From: Corynebacterium mucifaciens
Lineage (GTDB): Bacteria; Actinomycetota; Actinomycetes; Mycobacteriales; Mycobacteriaceae
Assembly (NCBI RefSeq): GCF_012396315.1
Contig: NZ_JAAXPF010000004.1
Span: 124,001-188,000, forward strand
Length of the DNA: 64,000 bases
Direction: 5' to 3'
Position 1 is the first letter of the stretch. Each line of letters starts with the position of its first letter. The notes under the pieces are model-generated. The model was not told the DNA's origin. It did not search any database and saw only the letters and a list, made by a program, of their open reading frames with translations. The position numbers and the translations under genes were made by a program. This document shows, one piece after another, positions 45,791 to 56,088 of this stretch.

Positions 45791-47989
45791 ATGGCGCACT
45801 CAGTTGAGATGCCCGAGCTGGGCGAATCAGTCACCGAAGGCACGATCACCACGTGGCTGAAGGAAGTCGGCGACACCGTTGAGGTCGACGAGCCGCTGCT
45901 CGAGGTCTCCACCGACAAGGTCGACACCGAAATTCCGTCCCCCGTCGCCGGCGTGATCCTGGAGATCAAGGCTGACGAGGACGACACCGTTGAGATCGGC
46001 GATGTCATCGCCATCATCGGTGACGAGGGCGAGGAAGCGGATACCTCTTCCGACTCCGGCGCCTCTAACGAGGCGGAAGACGCTGAGGACAACGACGCCG
46101 ACGCTGAGGAGCAGGACGAGGCGCCGAAGAACGAGGAGAAGAAATCCTCTCCGAAGTCTTCCGGCGACGCCACCGACGTTGCTATGCCGGAGCTGGGTGA
46201 ATCCGTCACCGAGGGCACCATCACCACGTGGCTGAAGGAAGTCGGCGACGAGGTCGAGGTGGACGAGCCGCTGCTCGAGGTCTCCACCGACAAGGTCGAC
46301 ACCGAGATCCCGTCCCCGGTTGCGGGCACCCTGATCGAGATTCTCGCTGACGAGGATGACACCGTCGAGGTCGGCGACGTGATTGCGCGCATTGGCGACG
46401 CGGACGCCGCCGCGTCCGGCAACGCCTCTGACGACGACTCCGACGACGATTCGAACGACGGCGCAGCCGAGGACAACGTCGCAGACGAGGACGAGAAGGT
46501 CGAGGACGACAACTCCGCGGAGGGCGAGGGCGACAACCCGGAAGATGCCCCGAAGAAAGACGCCGCGAAGTCTTCCTCCAAGAACAAGAAGGGCTCTGGC
46601 GAGTCCACCAAGGTCGAGATGCCGGAGCTGGGCGAGTCCGTCACCGAGGGCACCATTACCACGTGGCTGAAGGCAGTCGGCGACTTGGTCGAGGTGGACG
46701 AGCCGCTGCTCGAGGTTTCCACCGACAAGGTCGACACCGAGATCCCGTCCCCGGTCGAGGGCACCATCTTGGAGATTCTCGCCGAGGAAGACGACACCGT
46801 TGAGGTGGGCCAGGCGATCGTGATCATCGGCGACGCGGAAGCTGCAGCTGAGGACGACGACGAGACTGAGACGGCCGACGAGCCCGAAACCACCGACGAG
46901 CCCGCCGAGCAGGAAGAAGAAGCGGAAGCCAAGCCGGAGCCGAAGCAGGACGAAGAGAAGCCTGCCAAGGCTGAGAAGCAGGAGACCGAGTCCAAGAACG
47001 CCTCCGCCAAGGTCAACAACGGCGGCAACGTCCCGTACGTCACCCCGCTGGTGCGCAAGCTTGCGGACAAGCACGGTGTGGACCTCAACGCTATCGAGGG
47101 CACCGGCGTCGGCGGCCGCATCCGCAAGCAGGATGTGCTGGCCGCAGCCGAGGGTGGCACAACCGAGGCCGCATCTGCTTCCTCGTCTGCGACGGAGGAA
47201 CAGACGGAGGAGCCGAAGGGCGCCCGCGCTAACTGGTCGACCAAGTCCGTGGACCCGGCCAAGGCTGAGCTCATCGGCACCACCCAGCGCGTGAACCGCA
47301 TCCGCGAGATCACCGCCGCGAAGATGGTGGAGTCGCTGCAGACCACCGCGCAGCTGACCCACGTGCAGGAGGTCGACGTCACCCGCGTCGCCGAGCTGCG
47401 CAAGAAGGTTAAGCCCGCGTTCGTGGAGAAGCACGGCGCGAACATCACCTACCTGGCGTTCTTCATCAAGGCTACGGCCGAAGCGCTGGTCTCCCACCCG
47501 AACGTCAACGCCTCGTACGACGCTGACGCGAAGGAGATCACGTACCACGAGGACGTGAACATCGGAATCGCCGTCGATACGCCGCAGGGCCTCCTGGTGC
47601 CGGTGATCAAGAAGGCGCAGGACATGAACCTGGCGGAGATCGCGAAGGCAATCGCCGACCTGGCGGACCGCGCCCGCAACAAGAAGCTGCGCCCAGACGA
47701 CCTGTCTGGCGCAACCTTCACCGTGACCAACATCGGTTCCGAGGGCGCGCTGCTGGATACGCCGGTGCTCACCCCGCCGCAGGCCGGCATCCTGGGTACC
47801 GCTGCGATTGAGAAGCGGCCGGTCATCGTGACGGAGGACGGCATCGACTCCATCGCCATCCGCCAGATGTGCTACTTGCCGTTCACGTACGACCACCAGC
47901 TGATTGACGGTGCGGATGCAGGCCGCTTCGTAACCACGATCAAGGACCGCATCGAGCAGGGTGATTTCGAGGCTGACCTCGACGTTTAA
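45791..47989 (+). CDS. aceF: Dihydrolipoamide acyltransferase E2 with three lipoyl domains
   Basis: E2 core of the pyruvate/2-oxoglutarate dehydrogenase supercomplex; in corynebacteria this single E2 carries the lipoyl groups for both. Three lipoyl domains have lipoyl lysines K43, K168 and K313, each in STDKVDTEIPSP. Linkers are strongly acidic. A peripheral-subunit-binding domain (VPYVTPLVRKLADKHGVDL, about 415-455) and a catalytic domain (about 500-732) with DHQLIDGADAGRF follow. Also annotated sucB in relatives. ATG 45791, GAGGAG upstream. Ends at a strong terminator. 732 aa. Confidence 0.93.
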   Translation: MAHSVEMPELGESVTEGTITTWLKEVGDTVEVDEPLLEVSTDKVDTEIPSPVAGVILEIKADEDDTVEIGDVIAIIGDEGEEADTSSDSGASNEAEDAEDNDADAEEQDEAPKNEEKKSSPKSSGDATDVAMPELGESVTEGTITTWLKEVGDEVEVDEPLLEVSTDKVDTEIPSPVAGTLIEILADEDDTVEVGDVIARIGDADAAASGNASDDDSDDDSNDGAAEDNVADEDEKVEDDNSAEGEGDNPEDAPKKDAAKSSSKNKKGSGESTKVEMPELGESVTEGTITTWLKAVGDLVEVDEPLLEVSTDKVDTEIPSPVEGTILEILAEEDDTVEVGQAIVIIGDAEAAAEDDDETETADEPETTDEPAEQEEEAEAKPEPKQDEEKPAKAEKQETESKNASAKVNNGGNVPYVTPLVRKLADKHGVDLNAIEGTGVGGRIRKQDVLAAAEGGTTEAASASSSATEEQTEEPKGARANWSTKSVDPAKAELIGTTQRVNRIREITAAKMVESLQTTAQLTHVQEVDVTRVAELRKKVKPAFVEKHGANITYLAFFIKATAEALVSHPNVNASYDADAKEITYHEDVNIGIAVDTPQGLLVPVIKKAQDMNLAEIAKAIADLADRARNKKLRPDDLSGATFTVTNIGSEGALLDTPVLTPPQAGILGTAAIEKRPVIVTEDGIDSIAIRQMCYLPFTYDHQLIDGADAGRFVTTIKDRIEQGDFEADLDV

Positions 47990-48004
47990 CCCCGTTTGCG
48001 CGTA

Positions 48005-48034
48005 ACCCGGCACCCTGCTCGGTGCCGGGTTTTT
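48005..48034 (+). terminator. Intrinsic terminator of aceF
   Basis: 10-bp perfect stem ACCCGGCACC / GGTGCCGGGT (48005-48014 with 48021-48030), 6-nt loop and a TTTTT run, 16 bp after the aceF stop. Confidence 0.9.
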
Positions 48035-48056
48035 CGCGCGCACATAAAGTGGCGGT

Positions 48057-49757
48057 ATGACGCACACATTCAAATCGTTCCGCAACACCACCGATCACTT
48101 CATGCGGGAGGCCCTCGGCGGCCTCGTCGCCGCTCACCCATGCGCCGAGTGGCACGACGAGGGCTTCGTCGGGCTTTCGCTTCCCGACACCTCCGCTGGC
48201 GCGCGCCGCGTCGCGGTCATCTCCGGCGGCGGGTCGGGCCACGAGCCGATGCACGCCGGTTTCATCGGCGAGGGCATGCTCGACGCAGCCTGCCCGGGCT
48301 TACTGTTCACCTCCCCCAACGCTGTACAGATCGACGCCGCCACCGAGTGGGCAGACCGCGGCGCGGGCGTGGTGCATGTGGTGAAGAACTACACCGGCGA
48401 CGTCATGAACTTCACCGTCGCGGCCAACCACGCCCAGGCGGAGGTAGAGCACGTCCGGATCGCCGACGACGTGGCCACCGAGATTGACAACGACGATTCC
48501 CCCGGCCGTCGCGGCACCGGCGCGACTGTGATTGTGGAAAAGGTCGCTGGCGCCGCAGCTGCCCGCGGGGACGACCTGCGCACCGTGGCCGGCATCGCCC
48601 AGCGCGCCGCGGACCAGTCCCGCAGCATGGCGGTAGCGCTGCAGCCGGGACACTCCCCGACTAGCGACCGCGACACTTTCGACCTAGACGAGGGGCAGAT
48701 CGAGGTCGGCGTCGGCATCCACGGCGAGCCCGGAGTGGAGCGCCGCGATATCGCGCAGGCGCAACCCACTGCGCAGGCCTTGGTGGCGGAGCTGCTTGAC
48801 GGGGTCCTGCAGTCGCTGCGCGACGCGGGAGTCGAGGGTGACGACGTCATGCTCTTTGTCAACGGGCTCGGCGGCACCAGCCAGCTGGAGCAGGACCTCG
48901 TCTTCGGTGAGGCCCTCAAACAGTTGACGCAACGCGGGCTGAAGGTGCGCCGCGGTATGCGCGGCACCCTTGTCACGTCTCTGAACATGGCGGGCATCTC
49001 GCTTACCGTCACGGCGCTGGATGACGAGCTGATCGAGCTCATCGACGCCGAGACCTCCGCCCCCGCTTGGCCCGGCGTCGTGCGCGAGCCCGAGTACGCC
49101 GATGCGCGCATGGTCGACGACGAGGCCCAGCCCGACGAAGGCGAGGAAAACACCTGGCTCACCGCGTTCGTGGAGCGTCTCTCCCGCAGTTTCGACGACT
49201 TGACTGTGCTGGACCGCGAGGCCGGCGACGGCGACTTCGGCCAGAATATGGAGGCAGCCTTCGGTGACGTCGAGACGCCTGTGCGCGGCGCTGACGCAGA
49301 GGTGTTGAGCTTCTTCGCCCACCGCATGCTGGTGCGCGCCGGAGGTACGTCTGGCGCGGTGTTAGGAACGTTCTTCCGCGAGATGGCGGACGCATTCGAG
49401 GCGGCAGGCGTGGATTCGCGCGCCGCGGACGGCGACGAATTTGCGGCGGCACTGGCGGAAGGGCTGCAGCGCGGCGTGGATGCGATCACGGAGCTCGGCG
49501 GCGCGAAGGAGGGCGACAACACCCTTGTCGACGCGCTGGCGCCGGCAGCCCGGGCGGCGAAGGACTCCCGCGGGTCGGTCCAGGAGGTGCTCGAGCTCGT
49601 CTTCGGCCCAGCGGTCGAGGGCGCAAAGTCCACCCGCGGTATGCAGGCAAAGAAGGGCCGCGCCTCCTATCTCGGCGAATCCGCGAAGGATGTGCCGGAT
49701 CCCGGCGCGATCGCGGTGACGTGGCTGTTCGGCGACGCCGCGGTGGACGAATTCTAG
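48057..49757 (+). CDS. dak: Single-chain ATP-dependent dihydroxyacetone kinase
   Basis: Phosphorylates dihydroxyacetone. The DhaK half (about 1-330) has GGGSGHEPMHAGF and the substrate-binding His222 in GVGIHGEPG; the DhaL half (about 360-566) has DREAGDGDFGQNM (ADP/Mg Asp cluster) and GGTSGAVLGTFF. Fusion of K and L in one chain indicates ATP rather than PTS phosphoryl donor. TAAAGT (48045-48050) ends 6 nt before the ATG, so probably leaderless. 566 aa. Confidence 0.92.
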   Translation: MTHTFKSFRNTTDHFMREALGGLVAAHPCAEWHDEGFVGLSLPDTSAGARRVAVISGGGSGHEPMHAGFIGEGMLDAACPGLLFTSPNAVQIDAATEWADRGAGVVHVVKNYTGDVMNFTVAANHAQAEVEHVRIADDVATEIDNDDSPGRRGTGATVIVEKVAGAAAARGDDLRTVAGIAQRAADQSRSMAVALQPGHSPTSDRDTFDLDEGQIEVGVGIHGEPGVERRDIAQAQPTAQALVAELLDGVLQSLRDAGVEGDDVMLFVNGLGGTSQLEQDLVFGEALKQLTQRGLKVRRGMRGTLVTSLNMAGISLTVTALDDELIELIDAETSAPAWPGVVREPEYADARMVDDEAQPDEGEENTWLTAFVERLSRSFDDLTVLDREAGDGDFGQNMEAAFGDVETPVRGADAEVLSFFAHRMLVRAGGTSGAVLGTFFREMADAFEAAGVDSRAADGDEFAAALAEGLQRGVDAITELGGAKEGDNTLVDALAPAARAAKDSRGSVQEVLELVFGPAVEGAKSTRGMQAKKGRASYLGESAKDVPDPGAIAVTWLFGDAAVDEF

Positions 49758-49798
49758 ACAGCTTTGTGCAAAAGGGCTTCTAGCAGGGGCTGGGTGGC

Positions 49799-49804
49799 TA
49801 AGAT
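49799..49804 (+). promoter_or_regulatory. Candidate -10 element of the gcv operon
   Basis: TAAGAT in the 83-bp gap between dak and gcvP, about 37 bp before the TTG start. No clear -35 is seen and the gap is too small for a glycine riboswitch. Confidence 0.35.
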
Positions 49805-49840
49805 GGCGCGTTGTATGACTTTCAACGCTAGGAGCTTCAG

Positions 49841-52705
49841 TTGGATTATATCTCCCGTCATATCGGCCCCGACCAGCAGGAACAGCAGCAGATGCTGGGT
49901 GCGCTGGGCTACGACTCCATCGACGCTCTGATCGCCGCGGCAGTGCCGCCCGGCATCGTGGCGGAGCGGCCGCTCGAATTGCCGGAGGCGCTGACGGAGT
50001 ACGAGGCCCAGGCCCGACTGCGCGAGCTCGCCGGCAAGAACACGGTCCTGCGCGCGTTTTACGGGCAGGGCTTCTCCTCCACGCTCACGCCGCCAGTGAT
50101 CCGCCGCGGCGTGGTCGAAGACGCCGGCTGGTACACCGCGTACACGCCGTACCAGGCCGAGATTTCCCAGGGCCGCCTGGAGGCGCTGCTGAACTTCCAG
50201 ACAATGGTGCAGGACCTCACCGGCTTGGACATCGCGAACGCCTCGCTCCTCGACGAAGCGTCCGCCGCCGCAGAGGCCGTGGGGCTGATGTCCCGCGTGG
50301 TGAAGAAGGGCCGCCGGGTGCTCCTGGATGCGCGCCTGCACCCGCAGGTGATCAAGGTGGCGGCAGAGCGCGCCCGCGCCATCGACCTCGAGGTCGAGGT
50401 TGCAGATCTCACGGAGGGCGTTGTCGGCGAAGACCTGGTCGGCGCGGTCTTCGCGTACCCGGGCACCGAGGGCGACATCGCGGACCCGCGCCCGGTGATC
50501 GATGCGATCCACGAGCGCGGCGGCCTGGTCGCCGTGGATGCGGACATCCTGGCCCTCACGCTGTTGGAATCGCCCGGCGAGTTCGGTGCGGATATCGCGA
50601 TCGGTACCACCCAGCGCTTCGGTGTGCCCCTGTTTTTCGGCGGCCCGCACGCGGCGTACATGGCGGTGCGCGAGAAGCTGCAGCGCCAGATGCCGGGCCG
50701 TTTGGTCGGCGTGTCGAAGGATGCCGAGGGCTACCCCGCGTACCGGCTCGCGCTGCAGACCCGCGAGCAGCACATCCGGCGCGAGCGTGCCACCTCAAAC
50801 ATCTGCACCGCGCAGGCGCTTCTGGCTGTCACGGCGTCGATGTACGCGGTCTACCACGGCCCTGAGGGCCTGAAGAACATCGCGCGCGCCGTGCACGAGC
50901 GCGCGGCCGACTTCGCGGCGTCGCTGGAGGCCAGCGGTGTGCAGGTGAAACACGCCGACTTCTTCGACACGGTCGCGGTGCAGGTTGAGCGGGCGCCGGA
51001 GGTCGTCGACAAGCTTGCTGCCGCGGGCTACCTCGTGCGCGCAATCAACGAGACGACCGTGGGCGTGTCCTTCGGCGAGGACACCACCGACACCGACGTC
51101 GCCGCCCTTCTGGAGGGCTTCGGCGCAACGCCTGCCGAGGGCGACACCCGCATCCCCGCCGCGCTCGCGCGTGACACCGCGTTCCTCACCCACGAGACGT
51201 TCAACCGCATCCACTCCGAAACGCAGATGATGCGCTACATCCGCGCCCTTGGCGACAAGGACCTCGCCCTAGACCGCACGATGATCCCGCTCGGGTCGTG
51301 CACCATGAAGCTCAACCCGACGGCGGGCCTCGAGGCCATCACGTGGCCGGGTTTCGCCGACGTGCACCCCTACACGCCCGACGAGTTCACCGCGGGCTGG
51401 CGCGAACTGATCGATGAGATCCGCACCTGGCTTGTGGAGATTACCGGTTACGCGGAAGTGTCCGTGCAGCCGAACTCCGGCGCCACGGGCGAGCTGGCGG
51501 GCCTGCTGGCCATCCGCGGGTACCACGTCGCAAACGGTGACGCCGAGCGCGACATCTGCCTCATCCCGGCGTCCGCGCACGGCACGAACGCGGCGTCGGC
51601 GACGCTGGCGAACCTGCGCGTTGTGGTGGTCAAGACCGCCGACGACGGCTCCATCGACCTGGCGGACCTCGACGCCAAGCTGGAGCAGCACGGCGATGCG
51701 GTGGCCGCGATCATGCTCACCTACCCCTCCACGCACGGCGTGTACGAAGAGGACGTGCGCGTGGTCTGCGACAAGGTGCACGCAGCCGGCGGCCAGGTCT
51801 ACATCGACGGCGCGAACATGAACGCTCTAACCGGCATCGCCCGCCCGGGCGATTTCGGCGGCGACGTCTCCCACCTGAACCTGCACAAGACGTTCACCAT
51901 CCCCCACGGCGGCGGCGGGCCGGGCGTAGGCCCGATCGGTGTGGGCGAGCACCTCATTCCATTCCTGCCGGGCGACCCGACCGACACGTCCGCGGACGCC
52001 GACGGCGGGGTGCCGGTGGCATCAACCCTGTACGGCTCGGCGGGCGTGCTGCCCATCTCCTGGGCCTACATCGCCATGTCCGGCGCCGCCGGTCTGCGCA
52101 GCGCCACCGAGCACGCGGTCCTGGGCGCGAACTACATCGCCCATGCGCTGAACGATTCCTTCCCCGTGCTCTACACCGGCAACGACGGCCTGGTGGGCCA
52201 CGAGTGCATCCTGGACCTGCGGGAGCTGACGGATGCATCCGGTGTGACTGCGGCCGACGTGGCCAAGCGCCTGATCGATTACGGCTTCCACGCCCCCACC
52301 CTGGCGTTCCCGGTCGTCGGCACACTCATGGTGGAGCCGACCGAGTCCGAGGACCTGGCCGAGCTTGACCGCTTCATCGAGGCGATGCGCTCTGTCCGCG
52401 CCGAGATCCAGGAGATCATCGACGGCCGCATCGAGTACGAGAAGTCCGTCGTGCACAACGCGCCGTTTACCGCCGCCAGCGTGATCCGCGATGAGTGGCC
52501 GTACGACTTCTCCCGCGAGAAGGCCGCGTACCCAGTCGACTCCCTCGTGCACGCGAAGTACTTCCCGCCAGTGCGGCGTATCGACGAAGCCTTCGGCGAC
52601 CGCAACCTCCAGTGCGCCTGCCCGCCGCCTGAGGCATTCGACATCACGCCGGAAGTTGTGGAGGACGTCGATGTTGCGGTCTCCGAGAAGAACGCCAAGT
52701 ACTAA
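49841..52705 (+). CDS. gcvP: Glycine dehydrogenase (decarboxylating) GcvP
   Basis: P-protein of the glycine cleavage system; decarboxylates glycine and loads aminomethyl on GcvH. Full-length fused form of 954 aa. PLP lysine K683 in HLNLHKTFTIPHGGGGPG; SRHIGP at the N-terminus, MIPLGSCTMKLNPT and QPNSGATGELAGL in the C-terminal half. The start is TTG 49841 with GGAG 6 nt upstream, an unusual start codon that may limit translation. It heads a gcvP-gcvT-gcvH operon. Confidence 0.95.
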   Translation: MDYISRHIGPDQQEQQQMLGALGYDSIDALIAAAVPPGIVAERPLELPEALTEYEAQARLRELAGKNTVLRAFYGQGFSSTLTPPVIRRGVVEDAGWYTAYTPYQAEISQGRLEALLNFQTMVQDLTGLDIANASLLDEASAAAEAVGLMSRVVKKGRRVLLDARLHPQVIKVAAERARAIDLEVEVADLTEGVVGEDLVGAVFAYPGTEGDIADPRPVIDAIHERGGLVAVDADILALTLLESPGEFGADIAIGTTQRFGVPLFFGGPHAAYMAVREKLQRQMPGRLVGVSKDAEGYPAYRLALQTREQHIRRERATSNICTAQALLAVTASMYAVYHGPEGLKNIARAVHERAADFAASLEASGVQVKHADFFDTVAVQVERAPEVVDKLAAAGYLVRAINETTVGVSFGEDTTDTDVAALLEGFGATPAEGDTRIPAALARDTAFLTHETFNRIHSETQMMRYIRALGDKDLALDRTMIPLGSCTMKLNPTAGLEAITWPGFADVHPYTPDEFTAGWRELIDEIRTWLVEITGYAEVSVQPNSGATGELAGLLAIRGYHVANGDAERDICLIPASAHGTNAASATLANLRVVVVKTADDGSIDLADLDAKLEQHGDAVAAIMLTYPSTHGVYEEDVRVVCDKVHAAGGQVYIDGANMNALTGIARPGDFGGDVSHLNLHKTFTIPHGGGGPGVGPIGVGEHLIPFLPGDPTDTSADADGGVPVASTLYGSAGVLPISWAYIAMSGAAGLRSATEHAVLGANYIAHALNDSFPVLYTGNDGLVGHECILDLRELTDASGVTAADVAKRLIDYGFHAPTLAFPVVGTLMVEPTESEDLAELDRFIEAMRSVRAEIQEIIDGRIEYEKSVVHNAPFTAASVIRDEWPYDFSREKAAYPVDSLVHAKYFPPVRRIDEAFGDRNLQCACPPPEAFDITPEVVEDVDVAVSEKNAKY

Positions 52706-52715
52706 GGAGCACCCC

Positions 52716-53789
52716 ATGCCACAGACCCCGCTGCACGCCACGCACGAAAAGCTTGGTGCGAGCTTCACCGATTTCGGCGGCTGGGAGATGCCGCTGAAGT
52801 ACGGCTCGGAGCTGGAGGAGCACCGCGCGGTACGCACCGACGTGGGTATTTTCGACCTGTCCCACATGGGCGAGATCACCATCCAGGGCCCCGATGCCGC
52901 CGCATTTTTGGATTACGCGCTGATCTCCAACTTCACCGCACTCAAGGACGGCAAGGCGAAGTACTCCATGATCGTCGCCGAGGACGGCGGCATCATCGAT
53001 GACCTAATCACCTACCGCTTCAGCGAGAACCACTTCATGGTCGTGCCCAACGCCGCGAACACCAACGCGGTGTGGGCGGCGTTTGAGGCGCGCCAGGGCG
53101 ACTTCGAGGTGCAGCTCAGCAACAATTCCGAGGCGTTCGCGCTGGTTGCGGTCCAGGGTCCGCGTGCGCTTGAGGTGTTGGAGCCTTTGCTTAGCGACGA
53201 CGCCTCCGCCCTCGCCTACTACTCCAGCGCGTGGATGACCCTCGACGGCGTTGAAACGATCGTCGCCCGCACCGGCTACACCGGCGAGGACGGCTTCGAG
53301 CTGTTCTGCACCCGCGAGGACGCGCAGAAGGTGTGGGACGCCGTCATCGATCACGGCACCCCGTGCGGCCTGGCGACGCGCGACTCGCTGCGCCTCGAAG
53401 CTTCGATGCCGCTCTACGGCCAGGAGCTCACCGCCGACATCACCCCGGTGGAAGCTGGGATGAGCCGCGCGATTGCGACGAAGGAGGCGGACTTTGTGGG
53501 CAAGGAGGCGCTCACCGGCCGCGCGCCGAGCGTGGTCATCGCGGGCCTGACCTCCGAGCAGCGCCGCGCCGCCCGTGCGGGCGCCGAGGTGTTCCTCGCG
53601 GGCTCCGACGAAAAGATCGGCGTGGTCACCTCCGGCCAGCCGTCGCCGACCCTGGGTCACCCGGTGGCGCTTGCGCACCTGGATCCGCAGCGCGCGGAGC
53701 TGGGCACGGACGTGGAGATCGACATCCGCGGCCGCCGCTACCCGTTTACTATTGCACCAACCCCCTTTTACTCCCGAGAGGACGCATAA
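52716..53789 (+). CDS. gcvT: Aminomethyltransferase GcvT
   Basis: T-protein; transfers the methylene unit from aminomethyl-GcvH to tetrahydrofolate. [25 protein letters not shown], the folate-binding Asp in YTGEDGFEL, and [18 protein letters not shown] are characteristic. ATG at 52716 with AAGGAG upstream, 10 bp after gcvP. 357 aa. Confidence 0.95.
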   Translation: MPQTPLHATHEKLGASFTDFGGWEMPLKYGSELEEHRAVRTDVGIFDLSHMGEITIQGPDAAAFLDYALISNFTALKDGKAKYSMIVAEDGGIIDDLITYRFSENHFMVVPNAANTNAVWAAFEARQGDFEVQLSNNSEAFALVAVQGPRALEVLEPLLSDDASALAYYSSAWMTLDGVETIVARTGYTGEDGFELFCTREDAQKVWDAVIDHGTPCGLATRDSLRLEASMPLYGQELTADITPVEAGMSRAIATKEADFVGKEALTGRAPSVVIAGLTSEQRRAARAGAEVFLAGSDEKIGVVTSGQPSPTLGHPVALAHLDPQRAELGTDVEIDIRGRRYPFTIAPTPFYSREDA

Positions 53790-53791
53790 TT

Positions 53792-54178
53792 ATGGCACTG
53801 CAGCCTGACTTCTACTACTCCGAGGACCACGAGTGGATCAACGCCACCCCGGATGACGCCGCCGGCAACACCGTGCGAGTGGGCATCACCCACGTGGCCG
53901 CGGATCGCCTCGGAGAGGTCGTCTTCGCGGAGCTGCCGCAGGTGGGCGACACCGTCACCGCGGGCGAGACCTGCGGCGAGATCGAATCCACCAAGTCGGT
54001 CTCCGACCTCTACTCCCCCGTCACCGGCACCGTCACCGCGGTCAACGAGGACATCGACGGCGCCTACGAGGCCATCAACAACGACCCCTACGGCGAGGGC
54101 TGGCTCTTCGAGGTGGAGGTCGAGGAGGTCGGACCGCTGCTCAGCGCAGACGAGTACGGCTCCGCCAACGGCGTGTAG
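53792..54178 (+). CDS. gcvH: Glycine cleavage H protein GcvH
   Basis: Lipoylated carrier protein of the glycine cleavage system. Lipoyl lysine K68 in [22 protein letters not shown] near the start and [13 protein letters not shown] near the end are standard. 128 aa. ATG is 2 bp after the gcvT stop. Its stop codon lies in a hairpin that also touches the lipB promoter. Confidence 0.95.
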   Translation: MALQPDFYYSEDHEWINATPDDAAGNTVRVGITHVAADRLGEVVFAELPQVGDTVTAGETCGEIESTKSVSDLYSPVTGTVTAVNEDIDGAYEAINNDPYGEGWLFEVEVEEVGPLLSADEYGSANGV

Positions 54179-54204
54179 TCCCCGCCCCCGCCGGGGACTA
54201 GGGT
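54176..54204 (+). promoter_or_regulatory. Hairpin over the gcvH stop and lipB -10
   Basis: A perfect 9-bp inverted repeat TAGTCCCCG / CGGGGACTA (54176-54184 with 54192-54200) starts with the gcvH stop codon and ends with the first two bases of TAGGGT (54199-54204). TAGGGT ends 7 nt before the lipB ATG, the leaderless geometry seen elsewhere. No U-tract follows the hairpin. Confidence 0.5.
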
Positions 54205-54211
54205 TGGGAAA

Positions 54212-54997
54212 ATGACAGCCCCGCGCGACCCGTTCTTCCCCGCCGACCGATCCATCCGAGCCTCAGCTGCGCCCATCGACGTGCGCGAGCTGGGGCTCGT
54301 GGACTACCAGGAGGCGTGGGACCTCCAAGCGGACATCGCTTCTCGACGAGCCAAAGGCGAGCTGCCGGACACCGTGCTCGTCCTCGAGCATCCCTCCACG
54401 TTCACGGCCGGCAAGCGCACGCAGCCGGAGGACATGCCCGACCCCGCCTACCCCGTGCCGGTGGTGCCCGTGGACCGCGGCGGGCGCATCACCTGGCACG
54501 GTGAGGGCCAGCTCGTGGTGTACCCGATTATCAAGCTCGCCGAGCCGGTCGACGTGGTGGACTACGTGCGCAGGCTCGAGGAGGCCCTCATCCAGGCTGT
54601 GCGAGCGGCTGGCGTGACCACCGCGGGGCGCGTCGACGGCCGCTCCGGGGTGTGGGTGCCTGAAGAGACTCGGGCGGCGGACCCGAAGGCGTCGTCACGC
54701 GAGCGCAAGATTGCCGCCCTGGGCATCCGCATCACCCGCGGGGTCACCATGCATGGGCTCAGTCTGAACTGCAACAACACGCTCGAGCACTACGACCACA
54801 TCGTGGCCTGCGGTATCGACGACGCCGACGTGACGACCCTCTCGTTCGAGCTTGGCCGCGACGTCACACCGGGCGAGATGGCAGCTCCGGTGGTGCGCGA
54901 GCTCGAACGCGCGCTGGCCGGTGAGCTGGTGGTAGCGGACCACACCTTCGCTACCCGGCCAGACCCCTCAAAGGGTTTGACACGGAAGGTACGGTAA
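54212..54997 (+). CDS. lipB: Octanoyl-[acyl-carrier-protein]:protein octanoyltransferase LipB
   Basis: Transfers octanoyl from ACP to lipoyl domains. [29 protein letters not shown] (catalytic Lys) and [14 protein letters not shown] (acyl-accepting Cys) give the catalytic pair. 261 aa. ATG 54212 appears leaderless. It ends 4 bp before lipA. Two of its substrates, GcvH and the E2 protein, are encoded upstream. Confidence 0.94.
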   Translation: MTAPRDPFFPADRSIRASAAPIDVRELGLVDYQEAWDLQADIASRRAKGELPDTVLVLEHPSTFTAGKRTQPEDMPDPAYPVPVVPVDRGGRITWHGEGQLVVYPIIKLAEPVDVVDYVRRLEEALIQAVRAAGVTTAGRVDGRSGVWVPEETRAADPKASSRERKIAALGIRITRGVTMHGLSLNCNNTLEHYDHIVACGIDDADVTTLSFELGRDVTPGEMAAPVVRELERALAGELVVADHTFATRPDPSKGLTRKVR

Positions 54998-55001
54998 GGG
55001 T

Positions 55002-56045
55002 GTGACTGTAGCACCAGAAGGCCGCAAGCTCTTGCGCGTTGAGGCGCGCAACTCCGAAACTCCTATTGAGAAAAAGCCGCGGTGGATCCGCAACTCCGTC
55101 AAGACCGGTCCCGAATACGAGGACATGAAGCAAAAGGTCAAAGGGGCCGGGCTGCACACGGTGTGCCAGGAAGCCGGCTGCCCGAACATCCACGAATGCT
55201 GGGAGTCGCGTGAGGCCACCTTCCTCATCGGCGGTTCCCGCTGCTCCCGCCGCTGCGACTTCTGCGACATTGCGTCCGGTCGCCCCGATCCCCTGGACCG
55301 CGACGAACCGCGCCGTGTGGCCGAAGAGGTGCGAAGCCTCAACCTCAACTACTCCACCATCACGGGCGTGACCCGCGACGACCTGGAGGATGAGGGCGCG
55401 TGGCTGTACGCCGAGGTGGTGCGCAAGATCCACGAGCTTAACCCGCACACCGGTGTGGAGAACCTCACCCCGGACTTCTCCGGCAAGTCTGACCTGCTGC
55501 AGGAAGTCTTCGAGGCGCGCCCCGAGGTCTTCGCCCACAACGTGGAGACCGTGCCGCGCATCTTCAAGCGCATTCGCCCGGCGTTCCGCTACGACCGCTC
55601 CCTGGACGTCATCCGTCAGGCGCGCGACTTCGGTCTGATTACCAAGTCCAACCTCATCCTGGGCATGGGCGAGACCCGCGAGGAAGTGCTCGAGGCACTC
55701 GCCGACCTGGTTGACGCCGGCTGCGACATCATCACCATCACCCAGTACCTGCGCCCGGGCCCGACGTACCACCCGATCGACCGCTGGGTGAAGCCGGAAG
55801 AGTTCATCGAGTACCGCGACGCCGCCTACGAGATGGGCTTCGGTGCCGTCATGTCCGGCCCGCTGGTGCGCTCCTCCTACCGCGCCGGCAAGCTGTACGT
55901 CGAAGCGATGGCCCACCGCGGGTTGGCACTGCCGGAGAACCTGAAGCACCTGGCCGAAACCTCGCAAGGCGACACTGCCCAGGAGGCCTCCACGCTGCTG
56001 AAGAAGTACGGCGCATCCGCCGACCACCCGGTGGCAACCCGCTAA
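55002..56045 (+). CDS. lipA: Lipoyl synthase LipA
   Basis: Radical SAM enzyme inserting two sulfurs into octanoyl-protein. The auxiliary cluster cysteines are in [12 protein letters not shown], the radical SAM cluster in CSRRCDFC, and the C-terminal RSSYRAG supplies the serine ligand. GTG start at 55002. 347 aa. Needs Fe-S supply; one A-type carrier gene lies 14 kb upstream. Confidence 0.95.
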   Translation: MTVAPEGRKLLRVEARNSETPIEKKPRWIRNSVKTGPEYEDMKQKVKGAGLHTVCQEAGCPNIHECWESREATFLIGGSRCSRRCDFCDIASGRPDPLDRDEPRRVAEEVRSLNLNYSTITGVTRDDLEDEGAWLYAEVVRKIHELNPHTGVENLTPDFSGKSDLLQEVFEARPEVFAHNVETVPRIFKRIRPAFRYDRSLDVIRQARDFGLITKSNLILGMGETREEVLEALADLVDAGCDIITITQYLRPGPTYHPIDRWVKPEEFIEYRDAAYEMGFGAVMSGPLVRSSYRAGKLYVEAMAHRGLALPENLKHLAETSQGDTAQEASTLLKKYGASADHPVATR

Positions 56046-56088
56046 GTGTCTTTGGCCTGCGTTGTGGCTGTGGCATACAGTTAGGGCC

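Noticed and set aside
45827..48091. Very long antisense ORF (754 aa), and a second of 554 aa, across aceF
   Set aside because: They mirror the high-GC codon pattern and repeats of aceF, have Val/Asp/Gly- or Ser-only low-complexity products, no family motifs and no ribosome sites.
49758..49840. Glycine riboswitch before gcvP
   Set aside because: Only 83 bp are available and none of the conserved glycine-aptamer blocks are seen.
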